NCBI RefSeq assembly: GCF_037042905.1
Contig: NC_087249.1
Span: 13,393,201-13,457,200 of the forward strand
From: Lytechinus pictus
Taxonomy: Eukaryota > Echinodermata > Echinoidea > Temnopleuroida > Toxopneustidae
Direction: 5' to 3'
DNA: 64,000 nt
Shown: positions 41,801 to 56,565 of the stretch, piece by piece
Numbering within the stretch: the first letter of the stretch is position 1
Layout: each line of letters opens with the position of its first letter
The notes under the pieces: model-generated
The model's input: the letters and a program-made list of their open reading frames with translations, nothing else
The model's database searches: none
What the model was told of the DNA's origin: nothing
Translations under genes and position numbers: made by a program

Positions 41801-43214
41801 GTCTCACCTGCGAAGCAGAGTGAGACTATAGGCGCCGCTTTTCCGGCGGCGACGGCTGCGTCAACACCAAATCTTAACCGAAGGTTAAGTTTTTGAAATG
41901 ACAGCATAACTTAGAAAGTATATGGACCTAGTTCATAAACCTTGGCCATAAGGTTAATCAAGTATTACTGAACATCCTCATTTAGGGTCAATGAACTTTG
42001 GCCAAGTTGGGAATATCTGTGGAATTACCATCATAACTTTTAACGTTTATGGATCTGATTCATGAAACTTAGATATAAGAGTAATCAAGTATCACTGAAT
42101 ATCCTGTCCGAGTTTCGAGTCACATGACCAAGGTCAAAGGTCATTTAGGGTCAATGAACTTTGGCCAAGTTGGGGGTATTTGTTGGATTACCATCATAAC
42201 TTTTTTTTTATTGGTCTATTTCATAAAACTTGGACATAAGAGTAATCAAGTATCGCTGAACATCCTGAGCTAGTTTCAGGTCACATGACCAAGGTCAAAG
42301 GTCAATGAACTTTGGCTATGTTGGGGGTATCTGTTGAATTACCATCATAACTTTGAAAGTTTATGGATCTGATACATGAAACTTGGACACAAGAGTAATC
42401 AAGTATCACTGAACATCCTGTGCGAGTTTTAGGTCACATGACCAAGGTCAAAACTACATGACGAAAAACCTCCATTTGAGAACACTATACCCCAGTTTTT
42501 CTCAATGAATTCTCTTCTCCAAGTACGACAAACCCTACTGCCCCAGGCATGCAATGTAAGTATCAAAACACCTGTTTCTTGACCTCGGTCCGAAGATAAC
42601 ACAACAGCCCGAGCGCGGTCCGGGAAAACATGCCGCCATTTTTTATTCACTTACTTTCCTTATTTCGAGGTTGATTTTCTTTGTTCGAAATTGAAAATGG
42701 ACTAACATTGAATTTCTGAATACAATATGTGCTAGTTTCAGGTCACATGACCAAGGTCACAGGTCAATGGACTTTGGCCATGTTGTGGGTATTTTTTTAA
42801 TAACCATCATAACCCTGAAAGTGTATGGATCTAATTTATAAAACTTGGACATAAGAGTAATCAAGTATCACTGAACATCTCATGCGAGTTTCAGGTCACA
42901 TGACCAAAGTCAAAGGTCATTTAAGGTCATTGAACTTTGGCCATTTTGGAGGTAATTATTAGATTGCTGTTGTAACTTTCAAAGTTTATAGATGTAGTTT
43001 ATAAAATGTTGATATAGGGGGAATCGAGTATCACTGACAAGTCTAAGGTCGCATGATCAAGGTCAAATGTCAATTATTGTCAATGAACGTAGTATTGTAT
43101 CATTATATGAATGGTTTTCTTTGTGAATAATTTTATAGTAGTTTTCAAAGTCAGCACTGCTGCTATATTGAATGGCGTGATGCAGGTGAGACTGCCACAG
43201 ACGATCCACTTGTT
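41801..43214 (+). repeat. GTCTCACC/165-bp-unit element, long copy with an unrelated insertion
   Basis: Starts GTCTCACCTGCGAAGC and ends ATGCAGGTGAGACTGCC then CACTTGTT. Several ~165 bp units; at about 42455-42735 a segment without unit homology (CATGACGAAAAACCTCC .. GAATACAATATGTG) interrupts it. Confidence 0.7.
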
Positions 43215-43364
43215 TTAATATTATTAATCACTTTATTCTCAAATCTGCGCATTAAAGGAAATGTTACAATGCGCCCAGGACACTGCCCCTTTTGAGGAGA
43301 AAATGCATAGCAATAAAATTCAATACAAAATATATATCTTAGGATATTATACTTCAATTTTATT

Positions 43365-43520
43365 GTTGTATAATGTTATTTTATGATTTCATTGCATAAT
43401 ATTGTATTTATTGTATAATATCATTGTATAATATTTCTATCATTGTATAATATTGAATTTATTGTAGTTATTGTATAATATTGTATAATATTATTGTATG
43501 ATATCATTTTATTATTATAG
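43365..43520. repeat. TTGTATAATATx short tandem repeat
   Basis: Irregular repetition of TTGTATAATATCA/TTGTATAATATTG. AT-rich, no coding frame. Confidence 0.7.
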
Positions 43521-43654
43521 AGTAATCATATTACCCTGACAAGAGCAATGTAGTACTTTTAAGGGCAGCTACTTTTGTGATCCATGAAATTAGCAACTTT
43601 AATATTATACTTTCTTCTGTTTGATCATCAAGTTACTCGTAATTCTATTTGAAC

Positions 43655-43660
43655 AATAAA
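43655..43660 (+). terminator. Possible FBXL13 polyadenylation signal
   Basis: AATAAA in ACAATAAATATTATG, 2.6 kb after the stop. An ATTAAA at ~41494 is nearer. Neither is confirmed. Confidence 0.2.
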
Positions 43661-44173
43661 TATTATGAACTCCATACTCCATCCCGTCTTGTGCCCTCAT
43701 TAAATGCTGGTTAAAAGCTAACATGTAATGAGACCCCACACTGAAATAGTGGTACAAAATAACATACCCTTTATTTATGTTCACAAAACATGTCTAAAAT
43801 GGTTAGAATTGAGTATGCATATCTTTAATAATTTACATATATACTTACGATATGAGAAAGAAGAAGCATGGGGGCACGTGGGAGCTGGAAGAGGGGGAAT
43901 CGAGATAGGGAGGAAGGGGAAGCAATGACTGATGGGGGAAAGAGTATGGAAGAGATTAGGGAAAGAGAATCGAGAATAGAGGAAAGAAGGGAGGGGGAAT
44001 GTAAAGAGAGAGAGAGAGGAATGAAGGACAAGAAGGAAAGAGAAATCATTCTTTTCGCCGAAAACTTAAACAGAACGATAATGCCCCCCCCCCCCATGGG
44101 CAAATTGTTATTTCTAGAAGTCCTTCAATCACGTTTGGCGGGAAAGTTGAAACGCTAACTTGTGGATAAGCAT

Positions 44174-44414
44174 GGGCGGAAATCTTAGGGGGACGTGTTC
44201 CCCCTACCCAAAATAGTAGGGGGGACACAATATCAAATGCCCCCCCTACTATTTTCGGTCTTGTATGATGAAAAGAAAGAAATTTAAATAAAACATGTAT
44301 TTTGGACGAGATGACCTTACTTATTGGGTGATAACCTTTTTTTTTTTTTTTTTTTTTTTGCTTGTCAATTTTCCAGCCCCTGGTCGCCCTAACTTTGGAG
44401 ACAGATTTCCGCCC
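44174..44414. repeat. Inverted-repeat element with GGGCGGAAATC ends
   Basis: GGGCGGAAATCTTAGGGGG at the left and GATTTCCGCCC at the right; the centre repeats CCCCCTACTATTTT in both orientations. Probably a fragment of a larger repeat. Confidence 0.45.
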
Positions 44415-45344
44415 TTGGATAATGCCATGTTAGTCAATGATCACTGTGGCTCGCCCCTTGTATTAGAGATCACGTACGATCCAATCACTGCCAATTTACT
44501 CATTGTCAGGATAGCATCTTTATATTTCCTTGAACCGACGCGTGGTGAAGAACTGTCTTAAATTGCTGTTTTATTGTCCTCTACTTCCAACTTCAAAAAA
44601 GATGCGACTCAATTCTTGTCCCTGTTCAGTTGAACATATCTCACTTCTTTTCATTCCCTCGTCTTCCGAATGTTAGGTTCGAAAGGAACAGTCAATCCAA
44701 GCAGTTACCATGAAATTATTTGTGGGAGGTTTCATCCGACGGTTAGTAAAAAGGCTCCTCAGCCAATCAAAATCAAGGAAAGTTGTCGTTGTTGTTGTTA
44801 TTTTAAATAGGCAAACTAGTCAGTTTTGACTATTGTTGCCTTGTAAATTTGCTTTCCCTTTTTTTTTCCAAAAAGAATAATTTCTTTGTTCAATCTATAT
44901 CAGTTAAAAAAGTAAAGGTAAAAAGTAAAAGTGTCAGATCTGACAACAAATGTTGATGAAATGTTCTCCTGGTTTCTCCGTGGTGACTTACATTATAAGG
45001 GATTGTGCCATCGTTTATTCCCACCCCTGGGAGGTCAGCATACAAATCTAATTCCCTTGTTTTTGGCGCAATTTTTTCAATTCTTTTGCAATGTATCCTC
45101 ACATGCTACTTGTCGGTATGTAAAATATTTGGTTATTATAAGGGCCACGGTTCGTATATGGGCCAAAAAACCTGTATTACTAAAGAGACAACACTTCTCA
45201 TTCATCTATTTAGCCCATAACTTGAGGTTTGGCGGAGTTGAAAGGCCGCTATCGATTGCAGCGAAACTTAGGGCATAATAATATGCATCTATATGATCTA
45301 TATGATTTTCTTCGTCTAACAGCTGAATCATTTCAGTCTTTTTT

Positions 45345-45860
45345 ATTTTTGGTATATCGATCCAACTTAATGCTAGAAAACCCTAATAACCACGAGGGGT
45401 GGTTTTGAGGGTTCATAAGGGACAAACTTGGAAAATTACTAATTTGATCGATTTATATTGACCAATCAGTTTCCGAGGATTCGGTAGTGCGAGAGACCCA
45501 AAAATCCGACGCGTCTCGATCCGATCTTCTTTCTTTTATTTTCTTTTTTTTTTGTATATCGATCCAACTGAATTCTAGAAAATCCCTGAGATAACCAAAA
45601 GGAATAGTTTTGAGGAGGTTTTGGGGCATTATTTGAGGGACAAAATTTGTAAATCACTATTTGCTCAATTTTTGACAGGAGAGGGCGAGAGTGCCAACAA
45701 TACAACCGTCTCTGATCTTCTTTATTTTTGTTGTATATCAATCCAACTTGATGCTATAGAAAACCCCTGAGAACTACAAAAGGGATAGTTTTGAGAGCAT
45801 ATTCCAGACAAAATTGGACAATTGTCATTTTGCTCAAAATGCACGATGTAGAGAGACAAA
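45345..45860 (+). repeat. Three diverged tandem units of about 175-200 bp
   Basis: Each unit has TATATC(G/A)ATCCAACT then CTAGAAAA(C/T)CC, a (A/G)TAGTTTTGAG or GGTTTTGAGG block and GGGACAAA.TTGG. Unit starts are near 45350, 45553 and 45730. Origin unknown. Confidence 0.55.
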
Positions 45861-46202
45861 AAAAGGGGGGAGAGGGTGGGAGACACAGAGCAAGGGGGTG
45901 GATTTATTCCCACAATGGTTAGTCTCGAAGATCAATGACAAAAAATAATTGTACTTTCGGCATCTTTTTTGGGGAAACTCTTTGCTAAATATCGTACATA
46001 TCGATTTCAGAAACGGTGTGAAAAAATTGGGCAGCAGCTATAGTCAAAACCTGTTTAAAAACACTGTTTAACTCGTGAATGAATGAAAGCTTTTGAACCG
46101 TTTACGGTGTTGCCCTATATCTGTTATTGCAGACTGCTTCCCCCATCCCCGAAAAAATAAATAGTTTTTCTAGATAAGAGATTTGATGAGACTATCTCTT
46201 CA

Positions 46203-46367
46203 TGACGTCACGATGCTAGTCATCTCCAATGACAGGCAATGAATTTATTAGAAAGGTGGGCGGTAGTTTATAACGTCAATGACGCGCAGTTCCAATATTA
46301 CGTCATGCCGACTTACAGCATGGATTAAATTTAAAGTGACATTGAATTATTACGTCAAGAATAAAAG
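46203..46367 (+). promoter_or_regulatory. CRE/ATF-type motif cluster and TATA-like site upstream of the 46.5 kb gene
   Basis: A full TGACGTCA lies at 46203-46210. CGTCA at 46274 and TGACG at 46280, TTACGTCA at 46298-46305 and TACGTCA at 46351-46357 follow. An ATAAAAG at 46361 is in TATA position relative to a start site near 46390. Binding and start site are inferred. Confidence 0.45.
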
Positions 46368-46532
46368 CGCGTAGCTCACGCGCTTCAAGGATACTAAAAC
46401 TGGTGGGTTTCTAATGTCAACATTAGTCTATCGTTTCTCGAGTGACTTACTATAGCTCTTGCTATATTCTCTAGCTCTTGCTTGCGTTTTCAACTTCTCT
46501 AGGATTATATTGCAATCAAAGCTGTTATCAGT

Positions 46533-46664
46533 ATGGGGTGCAATCAATCCAAGGTTATAGTTCTAAAACATGAGAAAAGAAAAAGATGCATCAAAGAATT
46601 TCTTCGATGTAAACTTCAACAAAAGTTCCATCTTGGATTAAGGCCATTCAGTCGTCAAAACAGG
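46533..46664 (+). CDS. Exon 1 of the MGCNQS gene
   Basis: Residues 1-44 with the lipidation motif and a Lys/Arg-rich helix. Phase 0 donor GTAAAT. Confidence 0.7.
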
Positions 46665-47743
46665 GTAAATTAATAAAGAAATATTGACATTTATTTCATA
46701 ATAGTAATCATTGTTACCCGTCTCAAACATTTCAAAGATAATCTAGAAAGTGTTTCTCCTAATTCATTTCCCAAGAAAAATGTTTGAATTCCGAAATTGT
46801 TTCTGGCTTAGAAATCTTCGGCTTTGGGCCTATTTGTATTCACTTGTACCTCATCTCGCAAAAAAAAGGGAAACAAACAAAAAACAGCCTCACTCGACGA
46901 TCGGATCTTGTATATTTTTTTAAGTCTCCCTTTAATTGCCAGTCCCTTTCTTATTTCCTTTAACTTTGCATCGTTTCCTAGGTGATGCCAATCTTTGTCC
47001 AAGAAGCAGGGGACTCTACTGTGACGTCAACAATCCAGATGGCTCAGCCTGTTGCTCAAAATACCACTGCGCATTTGTCTCATCGTCAAGTCATCCCAGC
47101 AAAGACCTTTGCATCAGTTGATGTCTGTAGGAATCTTCCTCGCTGCTGGGATGAAGTCGAGATGTCCAAGGCTTTTGGAAAGCTTGGTCCAATCAATGAT
47201 CTGTTCAGATCAGTGGGTCCAGTTGGGAAGGATGGCAAAGATGCGAATGAATGGTATAACCAAAGTGACGTAGATAGGGCGATTGAGTTCATCCTTTGTC
47301 CACTTGCAGGTGAGAGGGTGCTTTCTTATTAATTATCTCCCTTTGGACTAAAGAGGTGGATATATATATAGCAAAGTAATCGACAATATGGGTCTATTGG
47401 TTAATTTGTTAATTCGTTTTTGTTGTTTATTATTGCTTTAAATGGATTTGTGCTTGTTTTGGGTTATTTTTGATCATTTCTAATTCATTGTTATGCTGTA
47501 AATCTAATTTTTCTCCCTTTCGTCATCATTCACACAGATGTAATGACATTGGATCATTCTAGGAGCGGACCTCCAAACATCTCTTATCAAGTCCAGGAGT
47601 TTCCAGACATTCCAGGAATTGTTCCCAGTCCCACAGATCCCAGACCAGTCTTCAAGGCAGTCAGCATCTCATCACCAGCTGACAAGACCGTTGGTCTTCG
47701 CCGGCCAAAAGGAGGATGGCGATCAGTCTGCATTATGGAGTGA
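46533..47743 (+). CDS. Unrecognised 221-aa protein with N-terminal MGC and C-terminal CIME (three exons)
   Basis: Coding segments 46533-46664, 46982-47309 and 47538-47743 join in frame (666 nt) with GT/AG borders. The start has a good context (A at -3, G at +4) and opens MGCNQSKV: Gly2 suits N-myristoylation and Cys3 palmitoylation. A basic stretch follows (KHEKRKRCIKEFLRCK, residues 12-27). The middle is mostly polar with a conserved-looking block GKLGPINDLFRSVGPVGKDG and DVDRAIEFILCPLAG. The end is Pro-rich (PDIPGIVPSPTDPRP) and closes GWRSVCIME, where Cys is fourth from the end as in CaaX boxes. No known domain, signal peptide or membrane segment was recognised. A membrane-tethered adaptor is plausible from the lipidation motifs alone. 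An AATAAA lies ~105 bp after the stop. I cannot name a family. Confidence 0.72.
46982..47309 (+). CDS. Exon 2 of the MGCNQS gene
   Basis: Residues 45-154, from VMPIFVQEAGDSTVTS to ILCPLAG. TTTCCTAG acceptor, GTGAGA donor, phase 1. A TGACGTCA lies within the coding sequence at 47022-47029. Confidence 0.72.
47538..47743 (+). CDS. Exon 3 of the MGCNQS gene, with stop
   Basis: Residues 154-221, from DVMTLDHSRSGPPN to GWRSVCIME; TGA at 47741-47743. CACACAG acceptor. Confidence 0.72.
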
Positions 47744-47847
47744 CTTTGATTTGAGTGGCATAAGGGCTTCCCCAATCATCAAGTTCATCATCGTATTTGC
47801 ATAGACATAACCCACCACCAATGTTTTTTCGTGTGAATATTGTAATG

Positions 47848-47853
47848 AATAAA
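47848..47853 (+). terminator. Polyadenylation signal of the MGCNQS gene
   Basis: AATAAA in GTAATGAATAAAGAAGCC, 105 bases after the stop codon. Confidence 0.6.
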
Positions 47854-48194
47854 GAAGCCCGCTGCTACATGCAAATCAAGTTCAATTAAACCTGTGTTTC
47901 ATTTTGTTTTGTATTCATATTATGGTTGAAAAGTTTTTCTGCACCATAATAGATCATAGACCATGTAGACGGAAAACAAAATATACAAGAACATGAGCTG
48001 TTCCTATTAACCTAAGTCACGTGTACTTAAATATAAAAAAAAAACATAAGTCACGTGTATGCTGAGCATGAAATATATTATTAAGGCCTATTGATACAAA
48101 GAGAAAGTGAAAATGAATAGATGGAGGAGAGAATGGGAGAGAGGGATAGAATGTATATGAGAGAGGAGAGAGATCGCGGGATTTAAGGGGGTAG

Positions 48195-48214
48195 ATAGAA
48201 AGAAAGAAAGATAT

Positions 48215-48250
<36 letters not shown>

Positions 48251-48262
48251 AGAGAGAGAGGT
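48195..48262. repeat. (AGAT)n microsatellite
   Basis: GAAAGAAAGA then about ten AGAT units around 48212-48248, within purine-rich sequence (48100-48262). Confidence 0.85.
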
Positions 48263-48499
48263 GATCAAAGTACGGGCATACTGTGCAATCCTAAGCACCC
48301 GTTTTAAAACTATAGGAACCGAATCCATTGGTTAAAAAGAAGGGAAAAATAGGAGTGAGCATCGCCCCCCTCTCCCACTCTTACTATTTAAAAAACGATA
48401 GAAAGAGAATGAAGGGACTTAAATCCAATCTTGAATCGTCACTCTAAATCATGCTCAGTCATCCTCCATTAGTAATTATACTCACAGATCTTCCTGCTA

Positions 48500-50745
48500 A
48501 AGTCATAGGCGGATCCAGAGGGGGGCGAGGGGCCCGGGCCCCCTATTAGCTGAGCAAAAAAATGAAAAAAGGGGGAAAGAAAGACAAAAAGAAAAAGAAG
48601 GGGAAAGAAAGGAGGAAAAAAACAAAAGTAGAAATAAGAGGAGGAAGACGAGTGAATAAAATTAGGTCAGGGGAAGACTTGGAAAATGATTTTTTTTTAA
48701 TATTTCATGTCACTATATTAAATTTTCGGTCGCGCTTCGCGCTCGCATTGCCTGTTCGATGAGATACATATCTTGCTCAATAGGCTGATATGTAGCTTAA
48801 AATATCAAGTTTTGAAGCCAATATACAAAACATAATTCAGCTCAGACATCGAGTTTTACTTGTTTTGTTTGATTTACCAATTGATTTTTTTAAGTGCTCC
48901 GTAAAATGTCTGTTTTAAGATGTGAATATCAACAATTTGCAGTTTGCGCTGTGCGCGCTATTATTTGATTTGCCAAGTAGGCCTACTTATATTGTCTTTG
49001 TGTATTCCATAAGATTCTCAAAATATCCCTTTTCCGGTGTCTGATTGTAAAAAATGAAGGCCTATTAGCGAGCGCTGTGCGCTCGCATTTAAATTGATGA
49101 GTTATGTATACCTATCAATTTTACATGTACAACAAACTACTTAAAATCCCGCATTTAGTGACAGTATATACAAATTCGGCTCGAGATTTGCGTTCGCATT
49201 ATTTGTTAAAATATATCAACCCATGAAACATATTAATGATTACAAAAGTGCTTAAAATATCCAGTTTTCAGGCCTCAATGTCAACAAATTTTACGCACTC
49301 ATTAGGCTTATTAAATTAATAAATATGCCAAATTTTTATGAATTCCTTATAACTAAATTGTCCCTTTTTCAGAAAGGAATATCGACAAGTTTCATATCGC
49401 GCTTAGAAAGGAAATAGGAATTAGATAGCTACCGTTTTCATATTATGACAAAATCTCCTTAGGCCTAGCATGTCCAGATTCTAGGTCAAAATGATAATAA
49501 AATATCAGCTCGCGCTTCGCGCTCGCATCATTTATTGAGTGCTATTCACGTCCACCTCACAATTTCCCTACACAGTGCTTTAAATAGTGCTTAAATTGAC
49601 CCTTTTCATATCGGAATATCAAATATTTTCAGCTCGCGCTGCGCGCTAGCATTATTGGTTTTCATGATAAAAATTGAAAAGTATTCAGATTCTGTCTAAC
49701 TCTTAAACACGCGCACACATGTTTATTGAAATACGCAGCTTGATCTTTATTCAAAATGTGCTAAAATTGTTTAGTTTCAGATCAAAATATCAATAAATTT
49801 CTGCTCGCGCTTAATTTGCGCTCGCATTATTAAAGTAGAAAGATAGCAAATTATACCCATCCTTTTTCATGATTTACAAAACATGAATAGAGTGTCCCGT
49901 TTTTAGGTCTGAAATCTATTTTTTTTTCTCTCGCGCTTCGCGCTCGCATCAATTGTTTGGTTATATACCTATACCGTTCATGATTACAAAAAGTGCATAG
50001 GACGTCAATTTTTTTAGGTCGGAATGTCAAAAAATTTCAGATCGCGCTTCGCGCTCGCATTATTTATTCGTTGAAATATATGTATCGTCTTAATAGCTAT
50101 AACTTCAAAACGTCATTAACAGGTCCCTCTTCGACAAGGCCAGAACGCTTATAAAAAATTTCTGCTCGCGTTCGCGCTCGCAGTAATTATCTAGTTTTAT
50201 ACGCATATCTTCTTCAGGTTCACAAACATTGCCCAGAATGTTCAATTTTCAGGACAAAATACATGAAATTTCAAAAAAAAAATGCTTGCACTTCTCGCTG
50301 GTATTATTTAAATAGGGCTTATGAGATTATTACACATTTATGTTGGTTATAAGAATAAAGCTAAGAAATGACTGTTAGAATATGGGCGTCCACCCACCCC
50401 CCCCCCCCAATTTTTTATGACAAAGAAAAAAAGAGAAAAGGAAAGGGATAAGGGTAATATATAATATTATTTTCCACATATTATGTCAAAATCTATCACG
50501 AACTTGGATTTTTGTAATAAAAATGTCAACATTTTTGCTCGCTCGCTTGCAACTTATTAATTTTATGTGATACGGCATACGCCATATTGAGCCCCCTCAA
50601 ATGTGTTGGCTCATTACGCCACTGGGACAACCCCTTCAAAAAACAAACCAAAATCAACTTTGAGCGGCCGATCGGGAAAATATGGGTGGAAAAAAATTCG
50701 GCCCCCGCCCCTATTGGCGGAAGCGGGATCCGCCCCTGAAAGTTG
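48500..50745. repeat. Inverted-repeat block with GCTCGCGCTTCGCGCTCGC motif, left array
   Basis: Near-palindromic motifs recur at about 48727, 49070, 49511, 49631, 49802, 49931, 50041 and 50163, spaced ~100-350 bp, each embedded in AT-rich sequence and usually followed by ATTATT. The block opens with GGCGGATCCAGAGGGGGG near 48510 and closes with GGGATCCGCCCCTGAA near 50726-50742, giving inverted outer ends. No gene seen; short open frames here are incidental. Confidence 0.65.
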
Positions 50746-51589
50746 TATTAATCATAGTATCGTTTTGATCAAATTATTTCAATTTCAACACCCCCCCCCC
50801 CTCAAAAATTATGAAAAAGGGGGCGGGTTTTGAAAACACAAGCTTTCATGTGAGCAGATATAGCACTGAACGTAGGAAGATCCAGGGGGTCGAGGGACCC
50901 CCCCCCCCTTATTGGCGGTGCAAAAAAAGCCCACGGGGAATAAACAGGAAAAGGAAGGAAAAATAAGAAGAAAAACAAAAATGAATGGAAACAAGGGGGA
51001 GCGGAATTAATTGGAAAATAATTTTTTTTAAAGATATTCAGGTCTTTATATAAGACTAAAAATCCGTGCTCGCGCATTGCCTTGCGTGTGATGATTATCT
51101 GCCAAAGATGATAAAACGAGGAGCTTGAAATAGTTTTCATGTCAATATGCACAAACAGGGCCGTAGCCAGAAGCATTTTGTTGGGGGGGGGGGTGTACCA
51201 GCTAAATTTGCCAACTAAATTTGGCGTGATCGCACCAACGTGAGCACAGGGGGAGTCTGATGGGGGATGTGCCCCCGCCCCCTAAAATAATCACATGCCA
51301 AAAGATTTAGAATTTTTAGAATTAAATTACGTGGCATTTGGTGAATACTTTAAGGTAAATTATACAAAGATATACAAAGATATTTGCACTGTAAAAATAA
51401 ACATTTTGGATCAAAATAGAAAGGCTAGTGTGCCGTAGTTGCTAACTTGCAGTATAATTATATACCCTATGCATTAATAATATAAAAATCAAAGATTTTT
51501 TAATTTTTAATTGACCTTCTGCGCAAGACACTCAACTAAAATGTCAAGAGTGCTACTGCTTACAGTGGCGTACCGTGAGTCGCGGCATT

Positions 51590-54480
<2,891 letters not shown>

Positions 54481-54499
54481 CACACACGTACGTCACATC

Positions 54500-55560
54500 C
54501 TCATACACACAATCACCTGATAGCCGCCGAATCGGGACCCCCCCCCCCCCCCGAAAGCTGGATTTGCCACCCGGGTTAGCCCACTGAACTACAATACGTA
54601 TTTCCAGTTCAGTGGGTTAGCCACACACCCCCACCATCTTTAACCTGACGTGTCCTATTGTTTATTGGATGAATATGACCTAAGGAATTTACGAGGTAAA
54701 CCCCCGCTATTTGGGTTTGTTTTGGTCCGCAACCGATTGCGACTGTCAATAAACTAGACTGGTGTATTATCTCTCAACTAGCTCCACAGAGTAAGCGCCT
54801 ATATTGATTTGAATAACGGAGCTCAGTCTATTTGACTTGTGAGATGAATTAGTCTGACAACGAGGTGCTTTAAAAGTTCATGGTTGACAAGCACACTAAA
54901 ATATTGTATGATTATATTCATAAGAATCAAATAACGTATTAAATTAGTAATCAAACTAAATAAAATACATAGTATGATTTGAATAACTTTTTAGAGTTTT
55001 ACTTTGTCGAATTAATATCATTAGGGGTCTATAAATCAACAACTACGTTCACGACGTCAACTCTGCCACGCTGGAACCTGACGCAATAATCTATTTTTAG
55101 AATGTACAACCTACATTCGGTTTACATGGGATTTCATTCAGCATCTTGACACAGACGTTTGAGGTTGAATTTCAAGCTTGCTGCTCAAATTCTTTTGAAG
55201 GAACGTGGGACTACTATTTCATTCATCGATATAGATTGCTGGTACGTTGTTACAACAATTGATATGTAGCTAGGATATAGAATTACGCAAGAATGTGAAG
55301 AAGTTGTGTGATCGATGTGCCGCAAATATTCTTGCACTTTTGCAGTGGCGGTGCACAACGGCAAAATAATCATTAATGTCCATGCAATTTTGCCTTGGCT
55401 TGGCTCTTGCAGTTGCCAGGTCTTGTCTTGATCTTGTTGGGTTTTGCCTTTGCTTCGCATTGCTAGGCCTGGGCTTGGCCTTGGCAATTCATGAATATGA
55501 TTTCAATGAGTTTAGTTATTGACTTGCATAGTCAGATATATCATAGTCATCATCATGGTT
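54500..55560. other. Intergenic sequence before the CREB3 gene
   Basis: AT-rich with a C run at 54540-54551 and one pair of CCAGTTCAGTGGGTTAGCC-like inverted strings at 54575-54625. No coding region supported. A CTTG(G/C)CTTTG-rich stretch at 55395-55490 is low-complexity. Confidence 0.4.
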
Positions 55561-55567
55561 AGACCAA

Positions 55568-55641
55568 AAGCTTCGGTCTCTGTTATGTTGGTTGTTCAGC
55601 TGAACTCCGTTGGCTTCACTCACCAAATACAGAGACCGAAG
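55568..55641. repeat. Hairpin upstream of the CREB3 5' UTR exon
   Basis: AGCTTCGGTCTCTGTTATGT pairs with ACAGAGACCGAAGTTC at 55623-55640; the loop is ~35 bases. Position suggests a small foldback insertion or a promoter element. Confidence 0.5.
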
Positions 55642-55689
55642 TTCTAGCGCGATCTGTACAGGGAACTCAATGGCCATATGTTTATGTAC

Positions 55690-55734
55690 TTAAGATCGGA
55701 TAAAACGGGGAAGTGAATTTGCGCGACAGCCGAG
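55690..55734 (+). other. CREB3: CREB3 5' UTR exon (3' part)
   Basis: GCGCGACAGCCGAG is followed by a perfect GTAAGT donor at 55735, and the next acceptor (GGCAG at 56561-56565) leads to the first coding exon. The transcription start is not defined, so only the 3' part is reliable. Confidence 0.5.
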
Positions 55735-55914
55735 GTAAGTCACTGTTTTTGTTCCTTTTAACTCGATTTTTCGCCGTTTCTTGGCAATTAATGCCAAGAG
55801 GGAATATCAATTTGCATTTTGGTCGCATTAATTTTCAAAATGTTTATTGATTAAAGACAAAAATTGAAGAGCCCCGACGGGGGGATTTTGCATTGCAAGT
55901 CCCCTAATGGTGGC

Positions 55915-55992
55915 TGCACGCTAGCGAGCCGTCTGTGTATGAGGAGAACTTAAAAAAAAAAATGTGAAAAAACTCCTCAAAACAGACGGCTG
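55915..55992. repeat. Hairpin in CREB3 intron 1
   Basis: GCGAGCCGTCTGT .. GAGGAG pairs with CTCCTC .. ACAGACGGCTGCC around an A-rich loop. Likely a short MITE. Confidence 0.5.
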
Positions 55993-56565
55993 CCAGCTGT
56001 CTACATCATGGTCAGATACGTACCGGTAGGAGTTTTCTATGACAACCTGACATCATGGACATGATTAAGTTAACAATTTTATTTGGACTTGCATGACTTT
56101 GGTCATTTGTTAATGTTGGTTACAAAGAAGAATTAGGCCTAGATGAAAGATCTAACAGGTCTAAAGTTAATAATGTTGGATTTTACATTTCTGTTATCGT
56201 TACTTTATTTAGCAGTGACATTTTCTCCCAGCCCTAATGACAATGTAATGCCTAACGAGGTTGAGGCTAAGGACGGTAAAAACTAAAAAGACGTAATACT
56301 ACTTTACTAGTTTTTTAGTATAGATCTAGATCTCTAGATCTAGACTAAGTTAGATAAGATAATGGTTTCAAAATCATGTTCATGAATTTGATGTGCAGCA
56401 GATTTTTATCATAGTCCATAATTTAATTTTTTATTTAATTATATTTGTTGTCATAAACTTAATCATGGATTATGTTCATTATTACCCTTCCTGGTTTTTA
56501 TTTCTTAACTGACAATTGACATTGATTGACATCCAGATTTTATTCCCTTTTCTCTCTGTTGGCAG

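Noticed and set aside
43868..44158. Glu/Arg-rich 96-aa frame
   Set aside because: Reading of a purine-rich low-complexity stretch (GAAAGAGA/GGGAGAGA).
44931..45278. 115-aa frame
   Set aside because: No splice-site-bounded neighbours or recognisable motifs; AT-rich repeat-like surroundings and no homology apparent by eye.
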